Origin: Actinomadura pelletieri DSM 43383
Lineage (GTDB): Bacteria; Actinomycetota; Actinomycetes; Streptosporangiales; Streptosporangiaceae
DNA length: 64,000 nucleotides
Direction of reading: 5' to 3'
Assembly: GCF_003634705.1 (NCBI RefSeq)
Contig: NZ_RBWU01000003.1
Coordinates: 248,001-312,000, forward strand
This document shows, piece after piece, positions 36,402 through 45,494 of this stretch (position 1 is its first letter; each line of letters starts with the position of its first letter). The position numbers and the translations under genes were made by a program. Below the pieces are notes generated by a model. That model searched no databases and had not been told where the DNA came from. It worked only from the letters and a program-made list of their open reading frames with translations.

Positions 36402-37502
36402 TCAGTTTGAAGCGCGGGCGGCCCTACCCAGCACCGCGGGAGCCTTGCCGCCCTCGATGAGCAGCGAGAGCAGAGTCTCGTTCCTTGCCCCGATATTTAC
36501 CTGGTCCGTGGCCTGGGCGGACGGACTGCCGGTGCGCTCGCCCGCTCCGCCACCTTCGCCGCCTTCGTCGTTCAGGCGTTCCGCCCACGTGATCACGGCG
36601 AAGTGGCCCATGGCCAGACCGCGCGCCATCCCGTAGCCGCGGCCGAACCCGTCCAGCGGGGCGGGCGCCTCCAGCGGCCGGACGAAACCGGCGCCGAGCG
36701 TCTCCTCCAGCGCCGCGACGAACCGGTCCGCGTCCGCCGACCCGGCCAGGTTGAACACCGTGACGGCCAGCGCGTAACCGTTCTTGGTGTCGGAGTAGAT
36801 CCCCCGGGCGGCCTGGGTGCAGCCGCCCTTGCCCAGGACGTTCCCGATGGTCGTGCCCCACACGGCGGCGGCGCAGTCGGCGTCCAGCCGGGTGGCGCGC
36901 AGCTTCACCGTCACCGTCTTCTCCCCGTCACCGCCCGGGGCGGACAGCTCCGCGACCGACGCCGGGAACGCCTCCCCGACCGTCAGCGGCGCGGCGTCCG
37001 AACCGCGGGACGCGATGCCCGCGTACGCCGAGGTCGAGGGGGAGTTGGAGTAGGAGTCCGGCGACGGCCCGTTCCCGACCGGTTTCCCGATCCTCGCGTG
37101 GGGTGTGGGACGTGGCGCGGCGCCGTCCTCGTCGCCCTGGAGGACGACCGCGCCCAGGCCGGCGAGCACGAGCAGGCCGAGGACGGCCGCCGCGCCGAAG
37201 TAGAGCTTCGGTCCGAACCCACCCCTGCGCCGACCCTTGCGGGTCTTGCGGGGGCGTGGCGGCGGGGCGTCCCTGGGCGGGTCGTACGCGCCGATCTCGT
37301 CCTCTGCGGCCAGGTACGGCGGCGGTGGAGGGGTGCGTTCAGGTCGCTGCGGGCGGCGGGACGGGGTACGCGGGCGGGACGTGCCCGCGCGCCCGGGGGC
37401 CGCGCGGCGCGGACCGGACCGCCCCCGGGAGGACGGGCCGCCCTGACGGCCGCCCGGCGCTCGCCGGGGGCCGCCGCCGCGGCGGTGCTCGTCGGGGTCC
37501 AC
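36402..37502 (-). CDS. Single-pass membrane protein, paralogue 1 of a tandem pair
   Basis: About 366 aa if it starts at GTG 37502, 11 bp after the upstream gene's stop; no Shine-Dalgarno is visible, so the start is uncertain. Pro/Arg-rich cytoplasmic N-terminus (about 120 residues), one TM (LYFGAAAVLGLLVLAGLGAVVL), then an extracellular domain with two conserved Cys (LDADCAAAVWG, GGCTQAARGIYSD), FGRGYGMARG and GHFAVITWAERL. The next gene shares the same domain. No family name recognised; no enzymatic motif. Confidence 0.75.
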   Translation of the reverse strand: MDPDEHRRGGGPRRAPGGRQGGPSSRGRSGPRRAAPGRAGTSRPRTPSRRPQRPERTPPPPPYLAAEDEIGAYDPPRDAPPPRPRKTRKGRRRGGFGPKLYFGAAAVLGLLVLAGLGAVVLQGDEDGAAPRPTPHARIGKPVGNGPSPDSYSNSPSTSAYAGIASRGSDAAPLTVGEAFPASVAELSAPGGDGEKTVTVKLRATRLDADCAAAVWGTTIGNVLGKGGCTQAARGIYSDTKNGYALAVTVFNLAGSADADRFVAALEETLGAGFVRPLEAPAPLDGFGRGYGMARGLAMGHFAVITWAERLNDEGGEGGGAGERTGSPSAQATDQVNIGARNETLLSLLIEGGKAPAVLGRAARASN

Positions 37503-37513
37503 GGACGCGCCGG

Positions 37514-38359
37514 CTACTGGCCGGGTTTCCCGGTGGCCAGGTTGAGCCGCCCGTACAGGAAGTCCGCGGCGTTCTCCACGGCCAGGCTCACGTCGATCAT
37601 CTCGTTGAGCGAGCCGGGCCGGGTCCCACCGGCCCGCTCCACCAGCGTGATCACCGCGTAGTGGCCGTAGGTCTTGGCGTAGGCGGCGCTGAACCCGGCC
37701 CCGGACGCGGGCACACCGGGCGCCTTCAGCAGCGTCGGCCAGCCGGCCTCGGTGCGCGGGTCGAGGTCGCGCAGGATCTGTGTGACGCCCTCCTGGCTCA
37801 CCAGGTTGATCACGACGAAGTGGCCGACGTGCTTCTTGTCCGAGCTCACGTACGCGGCGCGGGCGATCTGGGTGCACCCGTACTTGGCGAGGTCGCCCTG
37901 CAACCGGGCGCCCCATGTCGCGGCCTTGCAGTCGGACGTCAGGTCGGACGCGGCGAGCGTGAAGGAGTACGCCCCGGACTTCAGGCTCTTGGCGGAGAAC
38001 GCCTCGCCCTCGGTGATCTGGCGACCGTCGGCGGATCTGGCGGCGATCGAGCGGAAGCCCTCACCGTCGTAGTCCGGCGTGTACGCGGTCGGCAGGACGT
38101 TCCGCGGCGCGGCCTCGTCCTTTCCACCGCCGGTCAACATCGTCACCGCCACGATCGCGACGGCCACCGCCACCAGGGCGGCGGCCGCGCCGAACAGGAG
38201 CTTCGGGCTGGGGAAGCGGCGGCCGGGTTGGTCGTCCGGCCAGAAGTCCCGCCCGCGGCCCTTCCGCGCGGCCTTCGGGGAGCCTGTGTCACGAGCCTCG
38301 ATCACGTCCGGGAGCTTAGCGGCCCCGGCTGCCCCCGCGTGGCCAAAAGGGCGTTTCAT
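37514..38359 (-). CDS. Single-pass membrane protein, paralogue 2 of a tandem pair
   Basis: 281 aa; ATG at 38359 preceded by AAGGAA. Basic N-terminus, TM (LLFGAAAALVAVAVAIVAVTML), then an exported domain paralogous to the downstream protein: EGEAFSAKSL, SDCKAATWG, YGCTQIARAAYVS, GHFVVINLVSQ, YGHYAVITLVERAGG. The paired Cys suit a disulfide, fitting the nearby DsbA/VKOR genes. Function unknown. It sits 22 bp downstream of lgt, same strand. Confidence 0.8.
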   Translation of the reverse strand: MKRPFGHAGAAGAAKLPDVIEARDTGSPKAARKGRGRDFWPDDQPGRRFPSPKLLFGAAAALVAVAVAIVAVTMLTGGGKDEAAPRNVLPTAYTPDYDGEGFRSIAARSADGRQITEGEAFSAKSLKSGAYSFTLAASDLTSDCKAATWGARLQGDLAKYGCTQIARAAYVSSDKKHVGHFVVINLVSQEGVTQILRDLDPRTEAGWPTLLKAPGVPASGAGFSAAYAKTYGHYAVITLVERAGGTRPGSLNEMIDVSLAVENAADFLYGRLNLATGKPGQ

Positions 38360-38381
38360 CCAGATTCCTTGGGCGAACGGG

Positions 38382-39533
38382 CTACTTCCCGTCCTTGACG
38401 GGCTCCCCCTTCTGCTCCTCGCCCGCGTCCTGCGGCTCCTCGGCCCCCTCCGGCTCCGCGGCTTCCACCGGCTCCTCGTCGCCGGGCTCGGCGTCGGCCC
38501 TCTCGTCCCCGGGTTCGGCCTTCTCCGCGGCCTCGTCCGCCCCGGGGTCGTCCTCGACGTCGTCCTCCGCCCCGTCCCTCGGCTCGTCTCGCGCCTCGTC
38601 TCGCTGCTCGTCCCGTGGCTCGTCGTCGGCCTCGGCCCGGGGTTCCGGTTCGGTCGTGGCCGGGGCGTCGGACGCCGGGTCCGTGGCGGGGGCGCCGACG
38701 CTCTCCGGGCCGGTGCGACCGCGGGCCAGGTACAGGTAGGCGACGGCGCCGACGAAGAGGGTGAACGACACCCAGTCGTTCAGCCGCAGGCCGAGAATCT
38801 CGTGCGCCTCGTCGATGCGCAGCGCCTCGATCCAGGCGCGTCCGAGCGTGTAGGCGGCGACGTAGAGCGCGAAGGCGCGGCCGTGCGTGAGCTTGTAGCG
38901 GCGGTCCGCCCAGATGACCAGGATCGCGACGCCGACGCACCACAGGAACTCGTACAGGAACGTCGGATGGTAGGTCGCGACGTCGGCGTACTCGGGGTCG
39001 AGCTGCACGGTGCCGTCCAGCCGGGGCCGGTTGTCCTCGCTGATCTCGATGGCCCAGAAGGCGTCGAGCGGACGGCCGTACAGCTCCTGGTTCCAGTAGT
39101 TGCCCCAGCGGCCGATGCCCTGCGCGAGGACGATTCCGGGCGCGACGGCGTCGGCGAGCGCGAGGACGGAGATCCCCCGCCGCCGGCATCCGATGGCCGC
39201 GCCGACCGCGCCCAGCGCGATCGCGCCCCAGACGCCGAGACCGCCCTCCCAGATCTTCAGCGCGCGGACCGGGTCGCCGCCGTCGCCGAAGTAGCGCTGG
39301 TAGTCGGTGACGACATGGTAGAGCCGCCCGCCCACGAGACCGAACGGCACCGCCCACACGGCCATGTCGATGACCACGCCGGGCGTGCCGCCCTTGGCGG
39401 CCCAGCGGCGTTCTCCCAGCCAGACCGCGACGACGATGCCAAGGATGATCATGACGGCATAGGCGCGGATCGGGACGGGCCCGAGGTGCCAGACGCCCTG
39501 CGAGGGACTCGGAATATAGGCCAGCGGCTCCAT
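38382..39533 (-). CDS. lgt: Prolipoprotein diacylglyceryl transferase with acidic C-terminal tail
   Basis: 383 aa inner-membrane enzyme that adds diacylglycerol to the lipobox Cys. Family signature GRWGNYWNQELYG with the conserved Arg/Asn, the HxT-like YHPTFLYE and GGRLYHVVTDYQRYF. Seven membrane segments end near residue 275, followed by about 105 residues very rich in Asp/Glu/Pro/Ala, longer than E. coli Lgt (291 aa). Several predicted lipoproteins in this window are substrates. Synteny lgt-dsbA-trp matches other actinomycetes. Confidence 0.96.
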   Translation of the reverse strand: MEPLAYIPSPSQGVWHLGPVPIRAYAVMIILGIVVAVWLGERRWAAKGGTPGVVIDMAVWAVPFGLVGGRLYHVVTDYQRYFGDGGDPVRALKIWEGGLGVWGAIALGAVGAAIGCRRRGISVLALADAVAPGIVLAQGIGRWGNYWNQELYGRPLDAFWAIEISEDNRPRLDGTVQLDPEYADVATYHPTFLYEFLWCVGVAILVIWADRRYKLTHGRAFALYVAAYTLGRAWIEALRIDEAHEILGLRLNDWVSFTLFVGAVAYLYLARGRTGPESVGAPATDPASDAPATTEPEPRAEADDEPRDEQRDEARDEPRDGAEDDVEDDPGADEAAEKAEPGDERADAEPGDEEPVEAAEPEGAEEPQDAGEEQKGEPVKDGK

Positions 39534-39544
39534 GCCCGCAGACG

Positions 39545-40387
39545 TTACCGCGTCCAGGAGGCGGTCCGCGCCGTCTCCGCGGCAGCGTCGCCGGCCGCCG
39601 TGTCGCGCGAGCGGGGGCCGGGCGCGGGTGCCGGCCCGCCGCCCGCCTGGGCGACGGCCTTCGTCAGCTCGTCCGGAGAGCGCAGCACGTCGTCGTCGAC
39701 CTTCCTGCCGTTCAGCGCCAGGTACGGGGTGGAGTCGACCCCGGACCTCCCGGCCTGGGCGCTCGCCTTCTCGACCAGGTCGATCCGCTGGGCGTCATGG
39801 ACGCACGCGGCGAACGCCGGGTCGGTGACGCCCAGCTCGGCCGCGTACTTGATCAGGTTCTCGGTGGTGAAGCCGACGTCGCCCTCGGCGGGCTGCTCGG
39901 CGAAGAGCCTGTCGTGGTACCGGACCCAGCGGTCGACGGGCAGGCACGCGGCGGCGTTCGCGGCCCGCCGCGAGTTCGACATGAGCGGGTCCTGCTGGAA
40001 CAGCTGGAACGGCCGGTAGACGACCTTGACCCTGCCCTCGGCCGCGAGTCTCTTGATCGTCCCGCCGACCCTGGTCTCCACGGTCCGGCACATCGGGCAC
40101 TGGAAGTCCTCGTACAGGTCCAGGACGGGGGTGGTGACGCCGGGCCGCGCCATCGCCACGGCGCCGTACTGCTCGCGGGTCGTGGGGGCCAGCGGACCGT
40201 CGTAGGTGTCCTCCGCGAACCCCTGGCCGCCGCTGCGGGAGAAGGCCACGACGATGCCCGCGACGAGGACGGACGTCACGGCGACACCGCCGAGGACGAC
40301 CTGGAGCAGCCGTTTCCGTCGTTCCCTCGCCGCGGCCCGTGCCTGGTGCTCCGTGAGCAGCCGGCGCTCGTTCTCATGCTCGCTCAT
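39545..40387 (-). CDS. Membrane-anchored DsbA-like thioredoxin-fold protein (2)
   Basis: 280 aa from ATG 40387, which has GGGGGA upstream (a further ATG at 40426 lacks one). Basic N-terminus, TM (LLQVVLGGVAVTSVLVAGIVVAF), thioredoxin/DsbA domain with active site CPMC in LDLYEDFQCPMCRTVE, cis-Pro region VDSTPYLALNG and a Pro/Ala/Arg tail. Extracytoplasmic dithiol oxidant or isomerase. Paralogue of the next gene upstream, separated by a large hairpin. Confidence 0.9.
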   Translation of the reverse strand: MSEHENERRLLTEHQARAAARERRKRLLQVVLGGVAVTSVLVAGIVVAFSRSGGQGFAEDTYDGPLAPTTREQYGAVAMARPGVTTPVLDLYEDFQCPMCRTVETRVGGTIKRLAAEGRVKVVYRPFQLFQQDPLMSNSRRAANAAACLPVDRWVRYHDRLFAEQPAEGDVGFTTENLIKYAAELGVTDPAFAACVHDAQRIDLVEKASAQAGRSGVDSTPYLALNGRKVDDDVLRSPDELTKAVAQAGGGPAPAPGPRSRDTAAGDAAAETARTASWTR

Positions 40388-40470
40388 CGATCCCCCGATC
40401 GCCACCGTACGTGACCGTTCACGCACGGACGAGCGTACCGGGGTGCGGCGTGCGGAGCCCGGTGAAGCGC

Positions 40471-40509
40471 GCCGCGCCGCGCCGATCGCGGGGATCGGCG
40501 CGGCGCGGC
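40471..40509 (-). terminator. Perfect 17-bp GC hairpin between the two DsbA-like genes
   Basis: Arms 40471-40487 and 40493-40509 are exact complements (mostly GCC/GGC repeats ending GATC), with a 5-base loop. It lies 43-81 bp after the stop of the upstream dsbA-like gene. No T-run follows. Strong terminator or mRNA stabiliser. Confidence 0.75.
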
Positions 40510-40551
40510 GGACGACGAACCAGGCGGGTCGGACAGGTCAGGCGGGGAACG

Positions 40552-41328
40552 TCACTTGCCGGACGCCCGAGCCTGGTCGACGGTGGCCCGCAGCGCTCCC
40601 GGGTTCATGATCTGGCCCATCTCGAGCTTCTGGCCGTTCAGGAAGACCGTCGGGGTGCCGTCGACGCGGCGGTCCTGCAGGGCGTACTTGGTCATCGCCT
40701 GGACCTGGGTCTTCTTCTCCTCGTCCCGGACGCACTTCTCGAAGTTCGCGTCCGTGACACCGACGTCCTTGCCCCACTTCACAAGGTCGTCGGGAGCGAA
40801 GCCCTCGTCGCCCTCACGCGGCTGGAACCGGAAGAGCGCCTGGTGGTAGGAGATCCACTTGTCGGCCGGGACGCAGAGCGCCGCCTCGGCCGAGCGCAGC
40901 GAGTTGATCTTGATCGGGTCGCGCTGCTGCCCGAACAGGTGGAACGGCCGGTAGACCACCTTGACCTTGCCCTCGCGGGCCAGTTCCAGAATGGTCTTGC
41001 CGCTGCTCTCCTCGAACTGCTTGCAGACCGGGCACTGGAAGTCCTCGAAGACCTCCAGTTCCGGTTTGGTCACACCGGGCTGCGCCATCACGATCGAGCC
41101 GTCCTGCTGGCGGCTGAGCGGGGCCAGGGCTCCGGTGTAGGCCTCGGCCCGGCCGTTGTCGCGCTGCCGGTCGACGATCAGGACGGTCCCGACCACGATG
41201 ACCGCCACCGCGACCACGGACCCGAGGACGATGGCGAGCAGCCGCCGCTGCTTCGCGCGCGCCGCCTGCCGCTTGCGCTCGGCGGACAGGCGCTCCCGCG
41301 CCGACCGCTCCCGTGCGGCCTTGCTCAT
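40552..41328 (-). CDS. Membrane-anchored DsbA-like thioredoxin-fold protein (1)
   Basis: 258 aa; ATG at 41328 with AGGAG 8 bases upstream. Very basic, Arg/Lys-rich N-terminus, TM (LLAIVLGSVVAVAVIVVGTVLIV), then the DsbA domain: LEVFEDFQCPVCKQFE (CPVC), INSLRSAEAALCVPADKW, cis-Pro VDGTPTVFLNG. It is directly downstream of the VKOR gene, which should re-oxidise it. Confidence 0.92.
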   Translation of the reverse strand: MSKAARERSARERLSAERKRQAARAKQRRLLAIVLGSVVAVAVIVVGTVLIVDRQRDNGRAEAYTGALAPLSRQQDGSIVMAQPGVTKPELEVFEDFQCPVCKQFEESSGKTILELAREGKVKVVYRPFHLFGQQRDPIKINSLRSAEAALCVPADKWISYHQALFRFQPREGDEGFAPDDLVKWGKDVGVTDANFEKCVRDEEKKTQVQAMTKYALQDRRVDGTPTVFLNGQKLEMGQIMNPGALRATVDQARASGK

Positions 41329-41387
41329 GGGGTTTCTCCTATTGCGTGGGGGCCGCGCCGCGACCGTGCGGCGCGGTCCCGGCGAGA

Positions 41388-41879
41388 CTAGTCGACTTGA
41401 CCGATTCGCCGGAATTCGTCGATCAGTACGAGAACGAACAGCAGGACGGTGACGACGTGCACCCCGCTGCACCACAGGCAAATTTTGTGCAGAATTGCCA
41501 GTTCCACGGTGACGAGATAAACGACGAAGAGCATGCCGACCGACACGCTCACGACCCGTCCCCACCGCAGCGGCGGCCAGGTCGACCGCAACGCCCACGG
41601 TGTCATCAGCGCACCGAACGCGACGAAGAACGCGAGACCGAGCAGCGGCATGGGAATGCCGAGCAGCGAGGAGTACTCACTGGTCGTGACCGCGTGACAG
41701 TCGACGGTCCTGGACGCCGAGCACACCAGCGCCTCTTCGTCGTAGTGCGTGATCGTCAGGTAGACGGAGATCCCGAAACCGGCGATCGTCAGGATCCAGG
41801 CCACGACCTGGGACCATACGGGCGGCAACGGCGGTCCGGCCGTGGTGGCCTGGTTTTTCGCCGTCATCTCTTGCGTCAT
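41388..41879 (-). CDS. Vitamin K epoxide reductase family protein (VKOR)
   Basis: 163 aa, four or five TM helices. Loop cysteines CSASRTVDC, the conserved TSEYSSLLGIPMPLLGL (Ser and structural residues), and the CLWC redox pair near quinone in HKICLWCSGVH. In actinobacteria VKOR replaces DsbB, passing electrons from DsbA to menaquinone. ATG 41879 is preceded by AAGGA. Gap to the dsbA-like gene is 59 bp, so an operon is likely. Confidence 0.93.
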   Translation of the reverse strand: MTQEMTAKNQATTAGPPLPPVWSQVVAWILTIAGFGISVYLTITHYDEEALVCSASRTVDCHAVTTSEYSSLLGIPMPLLGLAFFVAFGALMTPWALRSTWPPLRWGRVVSVSVGMLFVVYLVTVELAILHKICLWCSGVHVVTVLLFVLVLIDEFRRIGQVD

Positions 41880-41987
41880 CGTGATCCTTCCAGGTCCGTC
41901 TCACCCGGCGAACACACCTTACGGGAGAGCGGCGGAAGCACAAGCACGACTCGGAGGCACCGTCCGGAGTTACCAAAAGGTCCCGGC

Positions 41988-42012
41988 ACCCGGCCCGCGG
42001 GACGGGCCGGGT
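41988..42012 (-). terminator. Terminator after trpA
   Basis: ACCCGGCCCG (41988-41997) and CGGGCCGGGT (42003-42012), a 10-bp stem with a 5-base loop; on the minus strand a TTTT tract follows 11 bases later. Located 7 bp after the trpA stop. Confidence 0.8.
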
Positions 42013-42019
42013 CGGAGGG

Positions 42020-42847
42020 TCAGCGGCGGCCCACGCGGACGCCCGCGGCCAGTTCCTCGGTGAGCGCGCGGACTCCGGCGAGGCCGGACGGCAGGTCGGG
42101 CGCGTCGAGCAGGCGACGGACGAACGCGGAACCGACGATCACGCCGTCGGCGAATCCGGCGACCTCCGCGGCCTGCGCGCCGTTGCCGACGCCGAGCCCG
42201 AGGCCGACCGGAAGGGCGGTGCCGCGCTTGTCGATCATCGCGCGGGTCCGTTCGACGAGCCGGGGCGCGCCGGTGTCGACGGCCGAGCGGGCGCCGGTGA
42301 CGCCCATCAGGGACGCCGCGTACACGAACCCCCGGGACACCTCGGTGATCTTCTCGATGCGCTCGTCGGTGGAGCTGAGCGCCACGAGGAACACGCGGTC
42401 CAGGCCGGGCCCGTCACCGTGCGCGTCGGACGCCTCCAGCCAGGCGCCGCCCTCCTCCGGCGTGAGGTCCGGGGTGATGAGCCCGGTCCCGCCGGCCGAC
42501 GCCAGGTCGCGGGCGAACCGGTCGACGCCGTAGTGGTCGACGGGGTTCCAGTACGTCATGACGAGGGTCGGGACACCCGTCGCGGCGACGGCCTCGACCG
42601 TCCGGAACACGTCGGCGACGCGGACCCCGCCGACGAGCGCCTGGTGCACGGCGTCCTGGATGGTGGGGCCGTCCATCATCGGGTCGGTGTAGGGCAGGCC
42701 GATCTCGATGGCGTCGCAGCCGGCCTCGACCATCGTCCGCGCCGCCTCGATGGCGCCGTCGACGGTGGGGAACCCGGCGGGGAGATAGCCGACGAGCGCG
42801 GCGCGTCCCTCCGCGGCGGCCTTGTCGTAGGCGGTCCGGACGCTCAC
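42020..42847 (-). CDS. trpA: Tryptophan synthase alpha chain
   Basis: 275 aa. Cleaves indole-3-glycerol phosphate to indole and G3P. Catalytic Glu and Asp in [16 protein letters not shown]; phosphate-binding [10 protein letters not shown] and [12 protein letters not shown], and [11 protein letters not shown]. The GTG start at 42847 overlaps the trpB stop (GTGA), giving translational coupling for the TrpAB complex. Confidence 0.96.
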   Translation of the reverse strand: MSVRTAYDKAAAEGRAALVGYLPAGFPTVDGAIEAARTMVEAGCDAIEIGLPYTDPMMDGPTIQDAVHQALVGGVRVADVFRTVEAVAATGVPTLVMTYWNPVDHYGVDRFARDLASAGGTGLITPDLTPEEGGAWLEASDAHGDGPGLDRVFLVALSSTDERIEKITEVSRGFVYAASLMGVTGARSAVDTGAPRLVERTRAMIDKRGTALPVGLGLGVGNGAQAAEVAGFADGVIVGSAFVRRLLDAPDLPSGLAGVRALTEELAAGVRVGRR

Positions 42848-44073
42848 TTGCCCTCCCCCTCGGGCACGAGGCCGAAGAAGCCGGCGGCCGTGTGCATGTC
42901 CTTGTCGCCGCGGCCGGACAGGCACAGCACGATCACCGCGTCCCGGCCCAGTTCCGCGCCCAGCTCGGGGCCGATCTTGAGCGCGCCCGCGAGCGCGTGC
43001 GCGGACTCGATGGCCGGGATGATGCCCTCGGTGCGGCACAGCAGCGCGAACGCCTCCATCGCCTCGGCGTCGGTGATCTCGCGGTAGTCGGCGCGGCCGG
43101 AGTCGCGCAGCCACGAATGTTCGGGTCCGACGCCGGGATAGTCGAGCCCGGCGGAGATCGAGTGGGTCTCCACGGTCTGGCCGTCGTCGTCCTGGAGCAG
43201 GTAGGTGCGCATGCCGTGGATGACGCCGAGGGAGCCGCCGACGAGCGTCGCGGCGTGCCTGCCGGTCGCGACTCCGTCGCCGCCCGCCTCGAACCCGTAC
43301 AGCCGGACGGACTCGTCGGGGATGAAGGCGTGGAACGCGCCGATCGCGTTGGAACCGCCGCCGACGCAGGCGACGACGGCGTCCGGCAGGGCTCCGGTCA
43401 GCTCCAGGCACTGCCGCCGCGCCTCCGCCCCGATGATCCGCTGGAAGTCGCGGACCATCATCGGGAAGGGGTGCGGGCCCATGACGGAGCCGATGCAGTA
43501 GTGGGTGTTCTCGACGCTGGCGACCCAGTCGCGGAACGCCTCGTTGCAGGCGTCCTTGAGGGTGCGGCTGCCGGTCGTCACCGGGACGACCTCGGCGCCG
43601 AGCATCCGCATCCGGGCGACGTTGAGGGCCTGCCGCTCGGTGTCGACCTCGCCCATGTAGACGGTGCAGTCCAGGCCGAGCAAGGCTGCGGCCGTGGCGG
43701 TGGCGACGCCGTGCTGCCCGGCGCCCGTCTCGGCGATCACGCGGGTCTTGCCCATGCGCCGGGTGAGCAACGCCTGCCCCAGCACGTTGTTGATCTTGTG
43801 GGAGCCGGTGTGGTTGAGGTCCTCGCGCTTGAGGAGCACGCGGGCGCCCGCGTGCGCGGAGAACCGTCTGGCCTCGGTGAGCAGGCTGGGACGGCCCGCG
43901 TAACCGGCGAGCAGGTCGTCCAGTTCGGCGGTGAAGGCCGGGTCACGCTTGGCGGTCTCGAACTCGCGGGTCAGCTCGTCCAGCGCCGCCATCAGCGCCT
44001 CGGGGGCGAACCGGCCGCCGAACGGTCCGAAGTGGCCCGTGGCATCGGGCACAGCAGCGGTGTCGATGGTCAT
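42844..44073 (-). CDS. trpB: Tryptophan synthase beta chain
   Basis: 409 aa PLP enzyme: indole + serine to tryptophan. PLP lysine in [25 protein letters not shown] at the N-terminus, phosphate loop [10 protein letters not shown], catalytic Glu in [19 protein letters not shown] at 44073; a 111-bp gap separates it from trpC, where many actinomycetes have a small trpM gene; none is convincing here. Confidence 0.97.
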   Translation of the reverse strand: MTIDTAAVPDATGHFGPFGGRFAPEALMAALDELTREFETAKRDPAFTAELDDLLAGYAGRPSLLTEARRFSAHAGARVLLKREDLNHTGSHKINNVLGQALLTRRMGKTRVIAETGAGQHGVATATAAALLGLDCTVYMGEVDTERQALNVARMRMLGAEVVPVTTGSRTLKDACNEAFRDWVASVENTHYCIGSVMGPHPFPMMVRDFQRIIGAEARRQCLELTGALPDAVVACVGGGSNAIGAFHAFIPDESVRLYGFEAGGDGVATGRHAATLVGGSLGVIHGMRTYLLQDDDGQTVETHSISAGLDYPGVGPEHSWLRDSGRADYREITDAEAMEAFALLCRTEGIIPAIESAHALAGALKIGPELGAELGRDAVIVLCLSGRGDKDMHTAAGFFGLVPEGEGK

Positions 44074-44184
44074 GAGTAACGCGTCCTGTCATACGAGTAG
44101 GGGGCTTGTTCGCTGGGTTCAGTGAAAGCCCCGCCATCGCTCCCGGAGCGGCTCGACCTGCATGCCCGTACCCTATCCGTTGCC

Positions 44185-44991
44185 TCAGCCGCTCTGCCGC
44201 AGAGCGGGGTGGGCTCCGGCGGCGACGAGGTCGGCGACCGCGGCGCGCGGATCCTTGCCGATCACCAGGCTCTCCCCGACCAGCACCGCGTCGGCGCCGC
44301 TGGAGGCGTAGGCGAGCAGGTCGTGCGGGCCCCGCACACCCGACTCGGCGATCTTCACGACGTCCTTGGGGAGGTGCGGCGCGACCCGCGCGAACACGCC
44401 CCGGTCGACCTGCAGGGTCCGCAGGTCGCGGGCGTTCACGCCGATGACCTTGGCGCCCGCGTCGACGGCCCGTTCGGCCTCCTCCTCGGTGTGCGCCTCA
44501 ACGAGCGGGACCAGACCGATCGACTCGGCCCGCTCGACCAGCGACACCAGCGCGTCCTGCTCCAGCGCGGCGACGATCAGCAGGGCCATGTCGGCGCCGT
44601 ACGCCCGTGCCTCCCACAGCTGGTAGGAGGTGACGATGAAGTCCTTGCGCAGGACGCAGACCCCGACGTTCGCACGGACCTCGGCGAGGTCGTCCAGGCT
44701 GCCGCCGAACCGCCGCCGCTCGGTCAGCACGCTGATCACCTTCGCGCCGCCGGCCTCGTAGTCACGGGCCAGGGCGGCGGGGTCGGCGATGGCGGCGAGC
44801 GCGCCCTTGGACGGGCTGCTGCGCTTGACCTCGGCGATCACCGTGACCCCCGGACCGCGCAGCGCGGCGAGGGCGTCCCGGGGGGCCGGGGCGTCCGCCG
44901 CCTTCTCCTTCAGAGCTTCGAGCGGGACCTCGCGCTGCCTTTCGGCGAGATCGGCCCGGACGCCCTCAACGATCTCGTCCAGAACGCTCAA
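44185..44991 (-). CDS. trpC: Indole-3-glycerol phosphate synthase
   Basis: 268 aa TIM barrel. Motifs [13 protein letters not shown] (catalytic Lys), [22 protein letters not shown] and [14 protein letters not shown], and [14 protein letters not shown] start at 44991 with AGGGGG nine bases upstream. No trpF is nearby; the PriA-type hisA at 60.3-61.0 kb would supply phosphoribosylanthranilate isomerase. Confidence 0.95.
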   Translation of the reverse strand: MSVLDEIVEGVRADLAERQREVPLEALKEKAADAPAPRDALAALRGPGVTVIAEVKRSSPSKGALAAIADPAALARDYEAGGAKVISVLTERRRFGGSLDDLAEVRANVGVCVLRKDFIVTSYQLWEARAYGADMALLIVAALEQDALVSLVERAESIGLVPLVEAHTEEEAERAVDAGAKVIGVNARDLRTLQVDRGVFARVAPHLPKDVVKIAESGVRGPHDLLAYASSGADAVLVGESLVIGKDPRAAVADLVAAGAHPALRQSG

Positions 44992-45071
44992 TGTCGCAGG
45001 CCCCCTATTTCAGGTCGTTCCGTCCACCGATCGTAGCCGCCCCCTCGGACGTCCCCCGCATCCGGGACGTC

Positions 45072-45494
45072 TCAGGGCGCCAGCGCCTCCGCGAACGGCA
45101 GGTTGCGGACGACCCAGAACACCACGACGACACCCAGGAACGAGTACGCCACCGCCGGCCTCAGGAGCGCGCTCCGCATCGGCAGCCCTCGCGCGCTCAA
45201 CACGGTCCACCGCACGAACAGGTAACCGAGCACCGGCAACAGCAGAAACATCAAGGGATTGAAGCCGAACGCCGTCCCGACGTCCCCGTGCGTGAGCGCG
45301 TGGACGAGCCGCATCATCCCGCATCCCGGGCAGTAATACCCGGTGATGGCCAAGAACGGGCAGCTCGGATAGTGACCCGCCTCATTCGGGTCCCGGAACG
45401 CCACGAGCAACGCCCCCGCGGCGACCCCACCGAGCACAAGCCCCTGCGATCGAAACGACACTCGAGACACGCTTCTCAGCGTAGGCGCCCTCAC
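45072..45494 (-). CDS. DUF2752 small membrane protein
   Basis: 140 aa from GTG 45494, overlapping the response-regulator stop (GTGA). DUF2752 signature CPFLAITGYYCPGCGMMRLVHAL and HGDVGTAFGFNPLM, with three or four TM helices. Function unknown; the CPGCG-R-H cluster suggests metal or redox chemistry in the membrane. The coupling to the regulator gene suggests shared expression. Confidence 0.88.
   Translation of the reverse strand: MRAPTLRSVSRVSFRSQGLVLGGVAAGALLVAFRDPNEAGHYPSCPFLAITGYYCPGCGMMRLVHALTHGDVGTAFGFNPLMFLLLPVLGYLFVRWTVLSARGLPMRSALLRPAVAYSFLGVVVVFWVVRNLPFAEALAP

Noticed and set aside
44119..44163. 14-codon frame (MQVEPLRERWRGFH) between trpC and trpB as a Trp leader or trpM
   Set aside because: Only one Trp codon, no clear ribosome site, and no alternative hairpins nearby; too short to support.
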